Origin: Ideonella dechloratans
Lineage (GTDB): Bacteria > Pseudomonadota > Gammaproteobacteria > Burkholderiales > Burkholderiaceae_C
Assembly (NCBI RefSeq): GCF_021049305.1
Contig: NZ_CP088081.1
Coordinates: forward strand, 3,410,001-3,474,000
Direction of reading: 5' to 3'
DNA length: 64,000 nt
Shown: positions 42,025 to 54,062 of the stretch, in pieces
Layout of the letters: every line of letters starts with the position of its first letter
How positions within the stretch are numbered: the stretch's first letter is position 1
The notes under the pieces: model-generated
Told to the model about the DNA's origin: nothing
Seen by the model: the letters and a program-made list of their open reading frames with translations, nothing else
Databases searched by the model: none
Translations under genes and position numbers: made by a program

Positions 42025-44559
42025 TCAGGCGGCCCGGCGACGCAGCAGCAGGCCCAGGGCCAGCAGGCCGCACTGCCACCACAGGGCCAGGGCACCGCCG
42101 CCGCCGCCCGAGCCCGAGACGGGACTGGTCACGGTGATCGTGGCGCTGGAACTGGCGCTGTTGCCCAGACTGTCGGTGACAGTCAGCTGCACCGTCACGC
42201 TGCCGGATCCGCTGGTGACCAGGGTGGCGGTGCTGCCGCTGGTGCTGCCCGAGAAGCTGGCGATGCCGCCGCCCGAGGTGATGGCCCAGGCGTAGCTGGC
42301 GATGGAGGCCCCGCCGGCGGCCGAGGACGCCGAGGCGTCCAGCGTCACGCTGTTGCCCGCCGCCACGCTGCTGGACGACACCGTGAAGCTGGCGGTGGGG
42401 AGCGCGGCCGCCGTGACGGTCAGCGTTCTGGACAGACTGGCGGAGACCCCGCGGCTGTCGGTGACGGTCAGCTGCACCGTCACGCTGCCGGATCCGCTGG
42501 TGACCAGGGTGGCGGTGCTGCCGCTGGTGCTGCCCGAGAAGCTGGCGATGTCGCTGCCCGAGGTGATGGCCCAGGCGTAGCTGGCGATGGAGGCACCGCT
42601 GGCGGCCGAGGACGCCGAGGCATCCAGCGTCACGCTGTTGCCCACCACCACGCTGCTGGACGACACCGTGAAGCTGGCCGTGGGGGGCGTGGAGGCGGTG
42701 ATGGTCAGCGTCTCGAACGAACTGGCGGACACCCCGCGGCTGTCGGTGACCGTCAGCTTCACCGTCACCGTGCCGATCCCGGTCGTGACCAGGGTGGCGG
42801 TGCTGCCGCTGGTGCTGCCCGAGAAGCTGGCCAGGCCCACACCCGACGCGATTTCCCAGGCGTACCCGGCAATGCTGGCACCGCTGGCCGCAGAGGAAGC
42901 GGAGGCGTCCAGCGTGACGCTGTTGCCCGCCACCACGCTGCTGGAGGGCGAGAAAGCCAACACAACCTTGGGAGGAACCTTGCCCTGCACGGCCGACAGG
43001 GCCGCCGAGGCGTCGAGCATGCCCGCGCCGCAGGTGCTGGTGGTGCAGTAGCACTCGTCCTGGGTGGTGCTGCCCGACGGTGCCTGGCAGGTGGAAATGC
43101 CGGCGGTGCCGCCGGTGCTGGGGAAGCTGCGCGCACTGGCCTGCAACAGGCTCTTCACCTGGGCGGGCGTGAGGCTGCTGTTGAGCGAGAACATCAGCGC
43201 GGCCGTGCCGGACACCATGGGAGCGGCAAAGCTGGTGCCGACCTCCGCGCTGGCGTAGGTCGCATCCGTGTAGGTGTTGGTGCTGGGCGTGGTGGTGCCG
43301 CTGTTGGTGGTGCTCAGGATGGCGTAGGCGCAGGTCGCGCCGCTGCCGCAGTTGCCCCCGGGCGCGCTGATGCTCACCGTCGAGCCCAGGCTGGAATACC
43401 CGGCCTTGGTGCCCACATTGCGCAGGGCCGCCACGCCGATGACGCCGCTGCAGTTGGCCGGCGCCCCGGCCGCCACGCTCTCGTTGCCGGCCGCGGCGAC
43501 CACCACCGCACCCGCGGCGTTCACCTGGTTCACGGCGTCCTGGTAGGCGGTGGAACAGCTGCCGGTGGCGCCCAGGCTCATGTTGAGCACCTTGGCCGGA
43601 TGGGTGTTGGCAGGCACGCCCGACACGCTCAGGCCGGCGGCCCACAGCATGCCCGCGATGATGTCGGAGTCGTAGCCACCGCACTTGCCCAGCACCCGCA
43701 CCGGCAGGATGGACACATGGGGCGCCACCCCGGCGATACCCACGCCGTTGTCGGCCGTGGCGCCGATGATGCCGGTCACCACGGTGCCGTGCCAGGAGCT
43801 GTCGCCCACCGTGCAGCCCGAGAAGGTCGCGTTCGACAGATCGCTCTGGGAGATCCAGTCGCCGGGGTCGGTCGGATCGCCGTCGCGCCCATCCCCGTCG
43901 TTGGCGATGGCCGCGTCCGAGATGAAGTCGTAACCCGAGGACAGGATGTTGCCCGCCAGGTCGGGGTGGTCCGGCCGGATGCCGGTGTCCAGCACGGCCA
44001 CCACCACATTGCTGCCGGTGGCGCTGGCCCAGGCGCCCGGGCCATTGATGGCCGAGGCGTAGGTGGGCGTGGGGGCACGCAGGTACCACTGGCCGGCCGT
44101 CAGGTTGCTCAGCGAGGCACTGAGGTTGTCCGGATACAGGGGATCGTTGGGTGCGGTCGCGGAGGTGATGAAGCGGCGCTGATCCACCACGGCCCACTCG
44201 ACATTGCTGTCCTGGGCCAGTCGCTTGGCCAGGGCCGCGCTGCCCAGGGCGCTGGACTTGAGCACCTGGGTGCGGGCGTCCAGGGCGCGGCCGTCAGTCA
44301 GCGCCAGCCCCAGGCGGGCGCTCATGCGGCTGGCGGCCTGCACCCCTTGCACGCCGGCACGGGCCGACTGGGCGGTGGCGGTACCCGTCGTGGCAGCCAA
44401 CACCGCGGCATTGGCACGGTACTTCACGATCACCCGCCCGGTCTCGGCGACCGCGCTCGGTTGCCGGTGGACATGGGCCGCCTCGCTCGCCTGGACCGGC
44501 GCGGCAGCCAGACCCGCGATCAGCGACAGCGCCGCCAGCAGCATGTTTCTCTTCACCAT
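42025..44559 (-). CDS. S8 family serine peptidase with three PKD-like repeats
   Basis: 844 residues. Signal peptide about 1-24; propeptide; subtilase domain with Asp in VVAVLDTGIRPDHPDLAG, His in SSWHGTVVTGIIGAT and Ser in VGTSFAAPMVSGTAAL; disulphide-type cysteines (ECYCTTSTCGAGMLDAS). Residues 530-814 are three 95-residue PKD/Ig-like repeats, followed by SGSGGGGG, a hydrophobic helix and RRR, a GlyGly-CTERM-like tail (815-844). It is probably secreted and then anchored or released by a rhombosortase. GAGGAA precedes ATG 44559. A terminator follows. Likely degrades external protein. Confidence 0.92.
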   Translation of the reverse strand: MVKRNMLLAALSLIAGLAAAPVQASEAAHVHRQPSAVAETGRVIVKYRANAAVLAATTGTATAQSARAGVQGVQAASRMSARLGLALTDGRALDARTQVLKSSALGSAALAKRLAQDSNVEWAVVDQRRFITSATAPNDPLYPDNLSASLSNLTAGQWYLRAPTPTYASAINGPGAWASATGSNVVVAVLDTGIRPDHPDLAGNILSSGYDFISDAAIANDGDGRDGDPTDPGDWISQSDLSNATFSGCTVGDSSWHGTVVTGIIGATADNGVGIAGVAPHVSILPVRVLGKCGGYDSDIIAGMLWAAGLSVSGVPANTHPAKVLNMSLGATGSCSTAYQDAVNQVNAAGAVVVAAAGNESVAAGAPANCSGVIGVAALRNVGTKAGYSSLGSTVSISAPGGNCGSGATCAYAILSTTNSGTTTPSTNTYTDATYASAEVGTSFAAPMVSGTAALMFSLNSSLTPAQVKSLLQASARSFPSTGGTAGISTCQAPSGSTTQDECYCTTSTCGAGMLDASAALSAVQGKVPPKVVLAFSPSSSVVAGNSVTLDASASSAASGASIAGYAWEIASGVGLASFSGSTSGSTATLVTTGIGTVTVKLTVTDSRGVSASSFETLTITASTPPTASFTVSSSSVVVGNSVTLDASASSAASGASIASYAWAITSGSDIASFSGSTSGSTATLVTSGSGSVTVQLTVTDSRGVSASLSRTLTVTAAALPTASFTVSSSSVAAGNSVTLDASASSAAGGASIASYAWAITSGGGIASFSGSTSGSTATLVTSGSGSVTVQLTVTDSLGNSASSSATITVTSPVSGSGGGGGALALWWQCGLLALGLLLRRRAA
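42118..42972. repeat. three tandem 285-bp repeats in the S8 peptidase gene
   Basis: Units 42118-42402, 42403-42687 and 42688-42972 each code one 95-residue PKD-like domain. Long stretches are identical at DNA level (for example around 42201 and 42486), the third unit at 42688 being the most diverged. Such repeats can expand or contract by recombination. Confidence 0.9.
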
Positions 44560-44693
44560 GGGTTCCTCGATGGAAGGTTTCGGTCCCGGCCTGTGACGAC
44601 GGCCTGCACCAGTCTAGACCGGGAAAGTTTGCCGCAGCGTGTCCAACAGCGACCATCCGCACCCGGATATGCTCGCTTTGACGCCAAACAAGA

Positions 44694-44723
44694 ACGCCCC
44701 GGGACCTGGCGGCACCGGGGCGT
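44694..44723 (-). terminator. hairpin after the GAPDH gene
   Basis: ACGCCCCGG (44694-44702) pairs with CCGGGGCGT (44715-44723), 30 bases beyond the GAPDH stop; the minus strand continues TTCTTGTTTGG, a broken T-run. The rest of the 193-base gap up to the peptidase gene shows no other feature. Confidence 0.7.
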
Positions 44724-44752
44724 GGTTCAGACGGTCAGACCGTCGGCCGGGA

Positions 44753-47867
<3,115 letters not shown>

Positions 47868-47969
47868 GGGAAGGATCTTCGGATCTTCTGTGATGAGGGA
47901 GCCCGTGGGCAGCGGGAATGCCGCAGACGAGCCGGCCTGGCGGGGAGCTGGGTATTTTAGCGACCGGCC

Positions 47970-47975
47970 GATAAT
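47970..47975 (+). promoter_or_regulatory. possible -10 box of speD
   Basis: GATAAT ends 8 bases before the speD ATG, with no ribosome site in between and no clear -35 box. If used, the transcript would start at or next to the ATG, giving a leaderless mRNA. Confidence 0.35.
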
Positions 47976-47983
47976 GCGCGCCC

Positions 47984-48373
47984 ATGCAGGGCCTGCACCT
48001 CACCGCCGACCTGGTCGGCTGCCCCTCCACGCTGCCTCGGATGACCGATGCGGACGCGCTGCGCCAGACCTGTCTGGCGGCCGTTGCGACAGCAGGGCTG
48101 CAGGCGGTGGGCGAGCTGTTCCACCGCTTCGCCCCGCACCCGGCGGTGGCCGGCCCCGCGGGTGTCACCGGCGTCGTGCTGCTGGCCGAATCCCACCTGG
48201 CGGTGCACACCTGGCCCGAGCGCGGCGCGGTGACGCTGGATGTCTATGTCTGCAATCTGGGCGAGGACAACTCGGCCCGGGCCGAAGCCCTGCTCGGCGC
48301 CCTGCTGGACGCCTTCCAACCCACCCGGCAGGCCGTCCAGCGTCTGCACCGGGGTGTCGAGACCGAACGATGA
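47984..48373 (+). CDS. speD: S-adenosylmethionine decarboxylase proenzyme
   Basis: 129 residues of the small prokaryotic (class 1B) type. The self-cleavage site is in [20 protein letters not shown], where the Ser after Glu becomes the pyruvoyl group; HLTADLVGC at the start and LDVYVCNLG later are also typical. It makes the aminopropyl donor for spermidine. Its stop overlaps the start of the MurU-like gene (ATGA). The likely partner is the SpeE-like enzyme at 54.1-55.7 kb on the opposite strand. Confidence 0.93.
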   Translation: MQGLHLTADLVGCPSTLPRMTDADALRQTCLAAVATAGLQAVGELFHRFAPHPAVAGPAGVTGVVLLAESHLAVHTWPERGAVTLDVYVCNLGEDNSARAEALLGALLDAFQPTRQAVQRLHRGVETER

Positions 48374-49086
48374 GCCTGCCCCCCGCGCCGCCCCGCGCCC
48401 TGATCCTGGCCGCCGGCCGCGGCGAACGCATGCGGCCGCTGACCGACGCCACGCCCAAACCGCTGCTGGCGGTGCGCGGCCAGCCGCTGATCGTCCACCA
48501 CCTGGCGGCGCTGGCGGCCGCCGGCGTGCGCGAGGTGGTGATCAACACCGCCTGGCTGGAAGATCAGTTCCCCGCCGCGCTGGGTGACGGCGCGCGCTGG
48601 GGCCTGAAGATCCACTACTCGATGGAGGGCCGCGACCACGGCGGCGCGCTGGAGACGGCCGGCGGCATCGCCAAGGCCCTGCCCTGGCTGGCGCCGCGGG
48701 GCGAGGAGGCCTTCTGGGTCGTGTCGGGCGATGTGTTCCTGCCCGGCTTTCCCTTCGCGGCCGCCGACGCGGCCGCCTTCGCCGCCAGCCCGCACTGGGC
48801 CCGGCTGTGGCTGGTGCCCAATGCCCCGCACCACCCGGGCGGAGATTTCGGCATCGATGCCCAGGGGCTGGCCACGCGGGCGGCGGCCGACAAGCTCACC
48901 TGGGCCAGCGTGGGCCTGTTCAAGCCGGGCTTGTTCACCGACGTCGCGCCCGGCACCCGGCTGGCCCTGCGGCCCAAGCTGGAAGCGGCGCTGGACGCCG
49001 GCCGGCTGGCGGCCTGCCGCTGGGACGGCCCCTGGACCGACGTGGGCACGGTGGAGCGCCTGAACGCGCTCAACGCGCCAGCCTGA
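48370..49086 (+). CDS. murU: N-acetylmuramate-1-phosphate uridylyltransferase-like protein
   Basis: 238 residues. Nucleotidyltransferase start ALILAAGRGERMRPLTDATP with PKPLLAVRGQPLIVHHL, then EVVINTAWLEDQFPAALGDG, GGALETAGGIAKALPWL and a late CRWDGPWTDVGTVERLNALN, as in MurU of the peptidoglycan recycling route. The usual partner kinase AmgK is absent; speD lies upstream and overlaps it. A related sugar-1-phosphate activity cannot be excluded. Confidence 0.85.
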   Translation: MSLPPAPPRALILAAGRGERMRPLTDATPKPLLAVRGQPLIVHHLAALAAAGVREVVINTAWLEDQFPAALGDGARWGLKIHYSMEGRDHGGALETAGGIAKALPWLAPRGEEAFWVVSGDVFLPGFPFAAADAAAFAASPHWARLWLVPNAPHHPGGDFGIDAQGLATRAAADKLTWASVGLFKPGLFTDVAPGTRLALRPKLEAALDAGRLAACRWDGPWTDVGTVERLNALNAPA

Positions 49087-49102
49087 GCCCGACGCGATCC
49101 TG

Positions 49103-49470
49103 TCCTCGGGTCTGAGCCCGGCGCCTCGATGCGCCCCGCGGCGGCCCGCACCCGCTTGCGCACGCCGGCGCGCACCTCGACCACATGGCCGTGGAACACC
49201 CGGGGGCGTTGCTTGCCGATCTCCGGCAGCTCATGGAAGACGGCGCGCTCGATCTTCTCCTTCTGCAGCAGCGCGTCGCTCATCTGCCGGAACGAACAGC
49301 TCACGCGGGTGCTCTTGGCCCGCTGCGGCACGGAAAGGTCGTGCGTCGTCAGAAAGTCGCCGGCCGGCCGGGTGACGTCGGCGCAGCCCGTGCGCCCGGC
49401 CTCCTCCGGGTCCAGCTCCTCGGCGACCGCCTTCCGGTCCTGCTTCGGGTCGATGATGGCCAGGCTCAGC
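49103..49470 (-). pseudogene. unrecognised coding remnant
   Basis: The 379-base gap between murU and the diguanylate cyclase has no convincing intact gene. One minus-strand frame stays open and looks protein-like: AIIDPKQDRKAVAEELDPEE, FRQMSDALLQKEKIERAVFH, ELPEIGKQRPRVFHGHVVEV. There is no clear start with a ribosome site and the frame runs on into the murU antisense strand. It may be the remains of a displaced gene or an overlooked small gene starting downstream of the cyclase stop. Family not recognised. Confidence 0.3.
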
Positions 49471-51214
49471 CGGCGGGCACGGAGCGGATGCCCCCGGAGG
49501 CATCGCCTGGCATCACCTGGCCGATGAAGCCCACGCCACCCGCGCCCAGCGCCTTGATCGCGTACATGGCCCGGTCGGCATGGGCCAGCAGCTCGCTGGC
49601 ACTCTGCCCGTCCTCGGGGAAGTTGCTCACGCCGATGCTGGCGTCGATGTCCAGCGCCAGGCCGGCCACCGACACCGGCTCCCGCAGGGCGCCCAGCAGC
49701 TTGTGGGCGACCACGCTGGCCTGCGCACCGTCCACCGCGTCGCCCAGCAGGACCACGAACTCGTCGCCGCCCAGGCGGGCCACGGTGTCCAGTTCGCGCA
49801 CCTGGCTCTGCAGACGCTGGGCCAGCACGCGCAGCACCTCGTCGCCGGCCGAGTGGCCATGCCGGTCGTTGATGATCTTGAAATCGTCCAGGTCGATGAA
49901 CAGCAGGAAGACCCGGCGGCCGTGGCGACGCGCCAGGGCCAGGGCCTGCTCCAGCCGGTCCATGAACAGGCGGCGGTTGGCCAGGCCGGTCAGGCTGTCG
50001 TGCTGGGACAGGTGGGCCAGCTCGTCCTGCTTGTGGCGCAGCTCGCCCAGCTGACGCCGCACCTGGGCCTGCAACTCGTAGAGGCTGCGTGCCAGCGAGC
50101 CCAGCTCGTCGGCCCGGCGCAGCGGCAGATCCTTCATCTCGTGGCCATCGGCAAAGCCGCGCGCGGACGCCGCCATGGCATTGAGCGGCCGGGTCAGCGC
50201 CCGGCCGAGCAGCAGGGCGCCCAGCAACGCCACCAGGCTGGTGCCGCCGACGATGCGCAGCAGCGCCCAGCCCATGGCGGTGGACTGCGCCAGGGCCACC
50301 GACTCCGCTTCGGACAAGCCCAGCACCAGGCGGTCGCCATTGGCCGGGGAATCGATGTTCTGCGCCACGAAGGCCGCGATCTGCGCCGGCCGTTCACCTT
50401 CCGGTGCGTCGATCACGGCGTTCGCCCGGTCCCCGCTGAGCAGCGGTGCCACCGGGGCGAACTCGTCCTGCAGCAGGGCCCGCTGGCCGCGGTCGAAGGC
50501 GAAGGCCCGGTTGGCATCGGGATGGATGAGGATGTCGCCGGCCCCGTTGGCCAGGTAGAGCTGGTAGTCCTCCGGCAGATCGGCCGCCAGCAGGCGGAAC
50601 AGGCCGTTGAGGTCCACATTGACCACCACCACGCCCAGGGCCGGTCCCACATGCTCGCGCACCGGAATGGCCATCTGCAGCATGGGCAGGCCCGGACCGG
50701 CGCCGGCACTGGTCTCGTGGTTGATCGAGATGCGCGACAGATAGAAGGCCCCATCCTGCAGCGGCAGGGCGTCGGCCACATAGGGGAAGTGGCCCTTCTC
50801 CTCCAGATCGGCCCCGCTGACCCGCTGGGGCACGCTGCCCACCCGGTCCACCCGCACCCGCTCCAGGCCGTGACGGTCGGCAGCGATCACCCGCAGCTGC
50901 AGGTAGGAGGGGTTGGCGTCCAGCATCCCGGCGAACAGCACGGCCAGGCGGTCGGCATCGTCGGGGCGGTCGTGTTCCAGCACCTGTCGGGTGACCGGCA
51001 GGCGGGCGATGACCTGCAGGTTGCGCTCGATCGACTCCAGGTTGAGCGTGATGCGCCGCGCCAGCACCTGGGTCGAGGTCAGCAGCTCGCTGTGGGCCGA
51101 CTGGCGCTCCAGCCGGCAGCTCGCATCCCAGGCGTAATAGCCGGTGAGGCCCGCGGCGCCGCAACCCAGCACGGCCATCCACAGGGTCAGACGGGTGGCG
51201 ATGCCCAGTTTCAT
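49466..51214 (-). CDS. diguanylate cyclase (Cache-HAMP-GGDEF)
   Basis: 582 residues. First membrane helix about 8-26, a periplasmic double-Cache sensor (about 30-310; PSYLQLRVIAADRHGLERVR, GVVVVNVDLNGLFRLLAADL), a second helix near 320-345, HAMP (RPLNAMAASARGFADGHEMK) and GGDEF (about 405-565): DSLTGLANRRLFMDRLEQAL and ARLGGDEFVVLLGD with an intact active site. No EAL domain. It overlaps (ATGA) the end of a PotD-like binding-protein gene, so the periplasmic partner probably modulates it, as in the polyamine-sensing NspS/MbaA pair of Vibrio. Makes cyclic di-GMP. Confidence 0.93.
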   Translation of the reverse strand: MKLGIATRLTLWMAVLGCGAAGLTGYYAWDASCRLERQSAHSELLTSTQVLARRITLNLESIERNLQVIARLPVTRQVLEHDRPDDADRLAVLFAGMLDANPSYLQLRVIAADRHGLERVRVDRVGSVPQRVSGADLEEKGHFPYVADALPLQDGAFYLSRISINHETSAGAGPGLPMLQMAIPVREHVGPALGVVVVNVDLNGLFRLLAADLPEDYQLYLANGAGDILIHPDANRAFAFDRGQRALLQDEFAPVAPLLSGDRANAVIDAPEGERPAQIAAFVAQNIDSPANGDRLVLGLSEAESVALAQSTAMGWALLRIVGGTSLVALLGALLLGRALTRPLNAMAASARGFADGHEMKDLPLRRADELGSLARSLYELQAQVRRQLGELRHKQDELAHLSQHDSLTGLANRRLFMDRLEQALALARRHGRRVFLLFIDLDDFKIINDRHGHSAGDEVLRVLAQRLQSQVRELDTVARLGGDEFVVLLGDAVDGAQASVVAHKLLGALREPVSVAGLALDIDASIGVSNFPEDGQSASELLAHADRAMYAIKALGAGGVGFIGQVMPGDASGGIRSVPAG

Positions 51215-52314
51215 GAGCGCAGCACCTTGGCCACCGAATCACCCGAGACGATTCGCCGCCACAGGCGGTTGCGACGGTCGTCGTCCTCCACCGGCTCCAG
51301 CCACACCAGGCGCCCTGTGAGCGCCGGGGCATCGCCATCGTTGGTGGTGGCGCCCAGGCCCTGGCGCTGGCGCAGGGCTTCGGAGGCCGCCGGCGACAGC
51401 ATGTGGTTGATCCAGGCATGGGCCAGGTCGGGATCCCGGGCCTGGCGAGTCACGGCCCAGCAATCCAGCCAGGCCAGGGCCCCTTCCCGGGGCAGGGTGT
51501 AGCGCACATCCAGGCCGGCCTGGCGCAGCAGCTGGAACTGCTGGCGCCCCTAGTTCGCCAGCATCAGCCAGGCGCCGCGGCGCCGGTAGAGGTCCAGCGA
51601 TTCCTCCGGCAGTGTGTAGAAGCCGCTGACGTTGCGGCGCAGCGCCACCAGGCTCTCCACCAGCATCGGCCATTGGGACGCCGGAATGCGGAAGGGCGAG
51701 GGCAGGCCCAGCTTCTGCGCCGCCAGCGAGAAGGCGTGGGTGCCGCCGTCATAGGCCAGCACCCGCCCCTGCAGACGCGGATCCCACAGCGCCGCAATGG
51801 ACGCCGGCGGCGTGGCGAAATGGTCCGGGTGGTAGATCAGCCCCATCTCGCTCCAGGCGTAGGGGATGGCGTAGCTGCGGCCGTCATGCACCAGCCCGGG
51901 AATGCTTTCCAGGGCCTGGAAGCGCGCCAACTGCCGTTGCCGCCCCGGCAGGCTCTTGAGCTGCAGGGGCTGCACGGCGTTCAGCTGGATGTAGCGCTGC
52001 AGCTCGGCCGTGTTGACGGCCACGACGTCGAAGTTGGCCCCGGGCCCGGGCTGCATGTGGTGCCACAGGGCCTGGTCGGTGTCGACGATGGTGAGTTCGA
52101 CCCGCGCGGCCAGGTTCTGCTCGAAGCGGTGCACCAGGTCCGGATCGGCATAGCCGGGCCAGGCGAGAACCCGCAGCGTGCGGCTTTCGGCGGCGCAGGC
52201 GGGCCCGACACTCAGCCCCAGACAGGACAGCACGACGCGGCCCAGATGGCGCCGACGCCACCCCCCTGCCGACGCAGCCTCCTGCTCGTCACGAACCACG
52301 GTCGAATCCGACAT
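51211..52314 (-). pseudogene. PotD-like periplasmic binding protein, interrupted by an in-frame amber codon
   Basis: 366 codons would code a type of spermidine/putrescine-binding protein: export signal about 20-46 (RRRHLGRVVLSCLGLSVGP), LRVLAWPGYADPDLVHRFEQ at the start of the domain, AIPYAWSEMGLIYHPDHFA in the middle. Codon 255 is TAG (51550-51552). After it the same frame continues with perfectly protein-like sequence (GRQQFQLLRQAGLDVRYTLP, AHAWINHMLSPAASEALRQR) to a stop that overlaps the cyclase start. A single TAC-to-TAG change would explain it. Either a recent inactivation, a readthrough site, or a base error. Without readthrough the last 112 residues are lost. Confidence 0.85.
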
Positions 52315-52420
52315 CACATCCCGTCGCGCGTTGTCCCCTGGCCTGGGCTCGGGCCAGGTTCCGCATCCTAACGGCAGACCCGTGCCGGCCGTCGCGTGAA
52401 TTGTTCCCTGACTCTGTGGC

Positions 52421-54049
52421 TCAGTCGCCACCTGAGAGACTCGATTGTCCGGCCACCTGTCCCAGGGTAAAAGCCTCTTCGAACACCGAGTAACCGGCCA
52501 ATTCCGCGTGAGCGAAGCGCAGCCGGCCCCGCATGGCGCGCAGGGCGGCCAGGGCGGCCGAGCCCCGCGTGCCCGGCGCGGGAATGCGCATGGCGTGGCC
52601 GTGGCGCATCAGATCGGCCGCTTGCAGGCGGCGCGGCAGGTCCGGATGCAGCGGCGCCAGGTCGGCCAGCACCCGCCGCAGCCAGAACGCCGCCGGCTGG
52701 TCGCGCAAGGCGGGACGGTCGGCCTCGGCCAGCGCGTGGTAGACCGTCCACACCGGTGGCACCGGCCGCGGGTCCAGGCGCTGGTGGGTGGTGTCCACAT
52801 AGCCCAGGCAGCGGGTGCTGCCGGCCGGGGCGTAGCCCACGTTGTCCCAGGCCGGCGGAAAGCCCGGGCGTGCCAACGGCGCTTCGTCCAGTGCCAGGTT
52901 GCTGACCAGCCAGGGCGCGTAGCGGGCCCCGGCCACCGCGGCCCCCAGGGCCGGCGGCGGGTTCACCAGCACCCGGGCGGCGATGAAAAGCGGCAGGGCC
53001 AGCACCGCCTGCGGTGCTTGCCAGGCCTCGACCCGGCCGGCCGCCTCGTTCCAGACAGTGGCCGTGACGCCCTGCCGCCCCGCCTCCACCGCCAGCACGG
53101 TCTGGCCTGTGTGCAGGCGCTCACTCAGCGGATGGGCCAGGCGTTGCGTGAGCCAGCCATTGCCCTCGGGCCAGGTGAACAGGCCCGGATCGGCCTCGGC
53201 CGGCTCGCCCGGTGCGTCGAAGCCATGCCGGCTGGCGAAGTAGTGCAATCCGGCCCAGGCCGAGACCGTGTCCAGCCCGGCGCCGTAGTCGTCGCGGCAG
53301 GCATAGTCCAGGTAGGCCCGCAGGCGGGCGTCGTCCAGGCCCTCGGCGGCCAGCCAGACGGCGAAGGTCTGGCCGTCCAGCGCGGCGTGGGCCGGCGTCC
53401 AGGGCGCGCGCCAGGTCGGCAGGGCAAAGCCCAGGCGGCGGACCTCGGCCACCCGCCGGGCAAAACGGCGGTACTGGTCCAGCGTCTGCGGCCGGCCGGC
53501 CGCCGAAGGCAGTTGCCCTTCCTGCCAGGCGCCGTCGATGAACAGGCGCTCCTGCGGCGCGTGGCAGAGAAAGCGCTCGTCGGGCCGGCTGGCACCGCGC
53601 AGGCCGTCCCATTGCAGCAGGCCGATCTCGTGCAGCCATTCGCCCACCTTATGGGCCGTGGGGCCGGGCACCGGCAGGTAGTGCGCGCCCAGCGGGCAGC
53701 CCTGCCCGGCCAGTTGGTGGCCGCGGGCGTTGCCGCCCACCGTGTCTTCCAGCTCCAGCAACTGGGCATCGTCCACCCCGGCCCGCACCAGGGCCCGCAG
53801 GGCCGACAGGCCCGCCACGCCACCGCCCAGCACCAGGGCGCCGGCGCGGCGGGTGAGGGCGGGCGCGGGCCAACCGCCGGCCTTGCGCTCGCGCAGGCGG
53901 TGGCCGCGCTCCAGCCGGGCGCCCACCCAGCGCACCGGAAGATCGGCTGGCAGGGCGTCCGAGGCGTGTGGCGCGCAGCCCGTCAGGGCCCCGCCGGCGG
54001 CCAGCGCCAGGCTGCCGCCCAGCCAGCGGCGGCGGGTCGGGCCGTTCAT
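52421..54049 (-). CDS. FAD-dependent amine-oxidase-like Tat lipoprotein
   Basis: 542 residues. The N-terminus carries twin arginines (TRRRWLGGSLALAAGG) and then ALTGCAP, a lipobox, so it is probably exported folded with FAD and lipid-anchored. FAD site: GALVLGGGVAGLSALRALVR with ELEDTVGGNARG, typical of flavin amine oxidases; late part LRFAHAELAGYSVFEEAFTL. It follows the SpeE-like gene after 13 bases. A polyamine or related amine is the likely substrate by context; no direct evidence. Confidence 0.82.
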   Translation of the reverse strand: MNGPTRRRWLGGSLALAAGGALTGCAPHASDALPADLPVRWVGARLERGHRLRERKAGGWPAPALTRRAGALVLGGGVAGLSALRALVRAGVDDAQLLELEDTVGGNARGHQLAGQGCPLGAHYLPVPGPTAHKVGEWLHEIGLLQWDGLRGASRPDERFLCHAPQERLFIDGAWQEGQLPSAAGRPQTLDQYRRFARRVAEVRRLGFALPTWRAPWTPAHAALDGQTFAVWLAAEGLDDARLRAYLDYACRDDYGAGLDTVSAWAGLHYFASRHGFDAPGEPAEADPGLFTWPEGNGWLTQRLAHPLSERLHTGQTVLAVEAGRQGVTATVWNEAAGRVEAWQAPQAVLALPLFIAARVLVNPPPALGAAVAGARYAPWLVSNLALDEAPLARPGFPPAWDNVGYAPAGSTRCLGYVDTTHQRLDPRPVPPVWTVYHALAEADRPALRDQPAAFWLRRVLADLAPLHPDLPRRLQAADLMRHGHAMRIPAPGTRGSAALAALRAMRGRLRFAHAELAGYSVFEEAFTLGQVAGQSSLSGGD

Positions 54050-54062
54050 CGCGGCGCCACCC

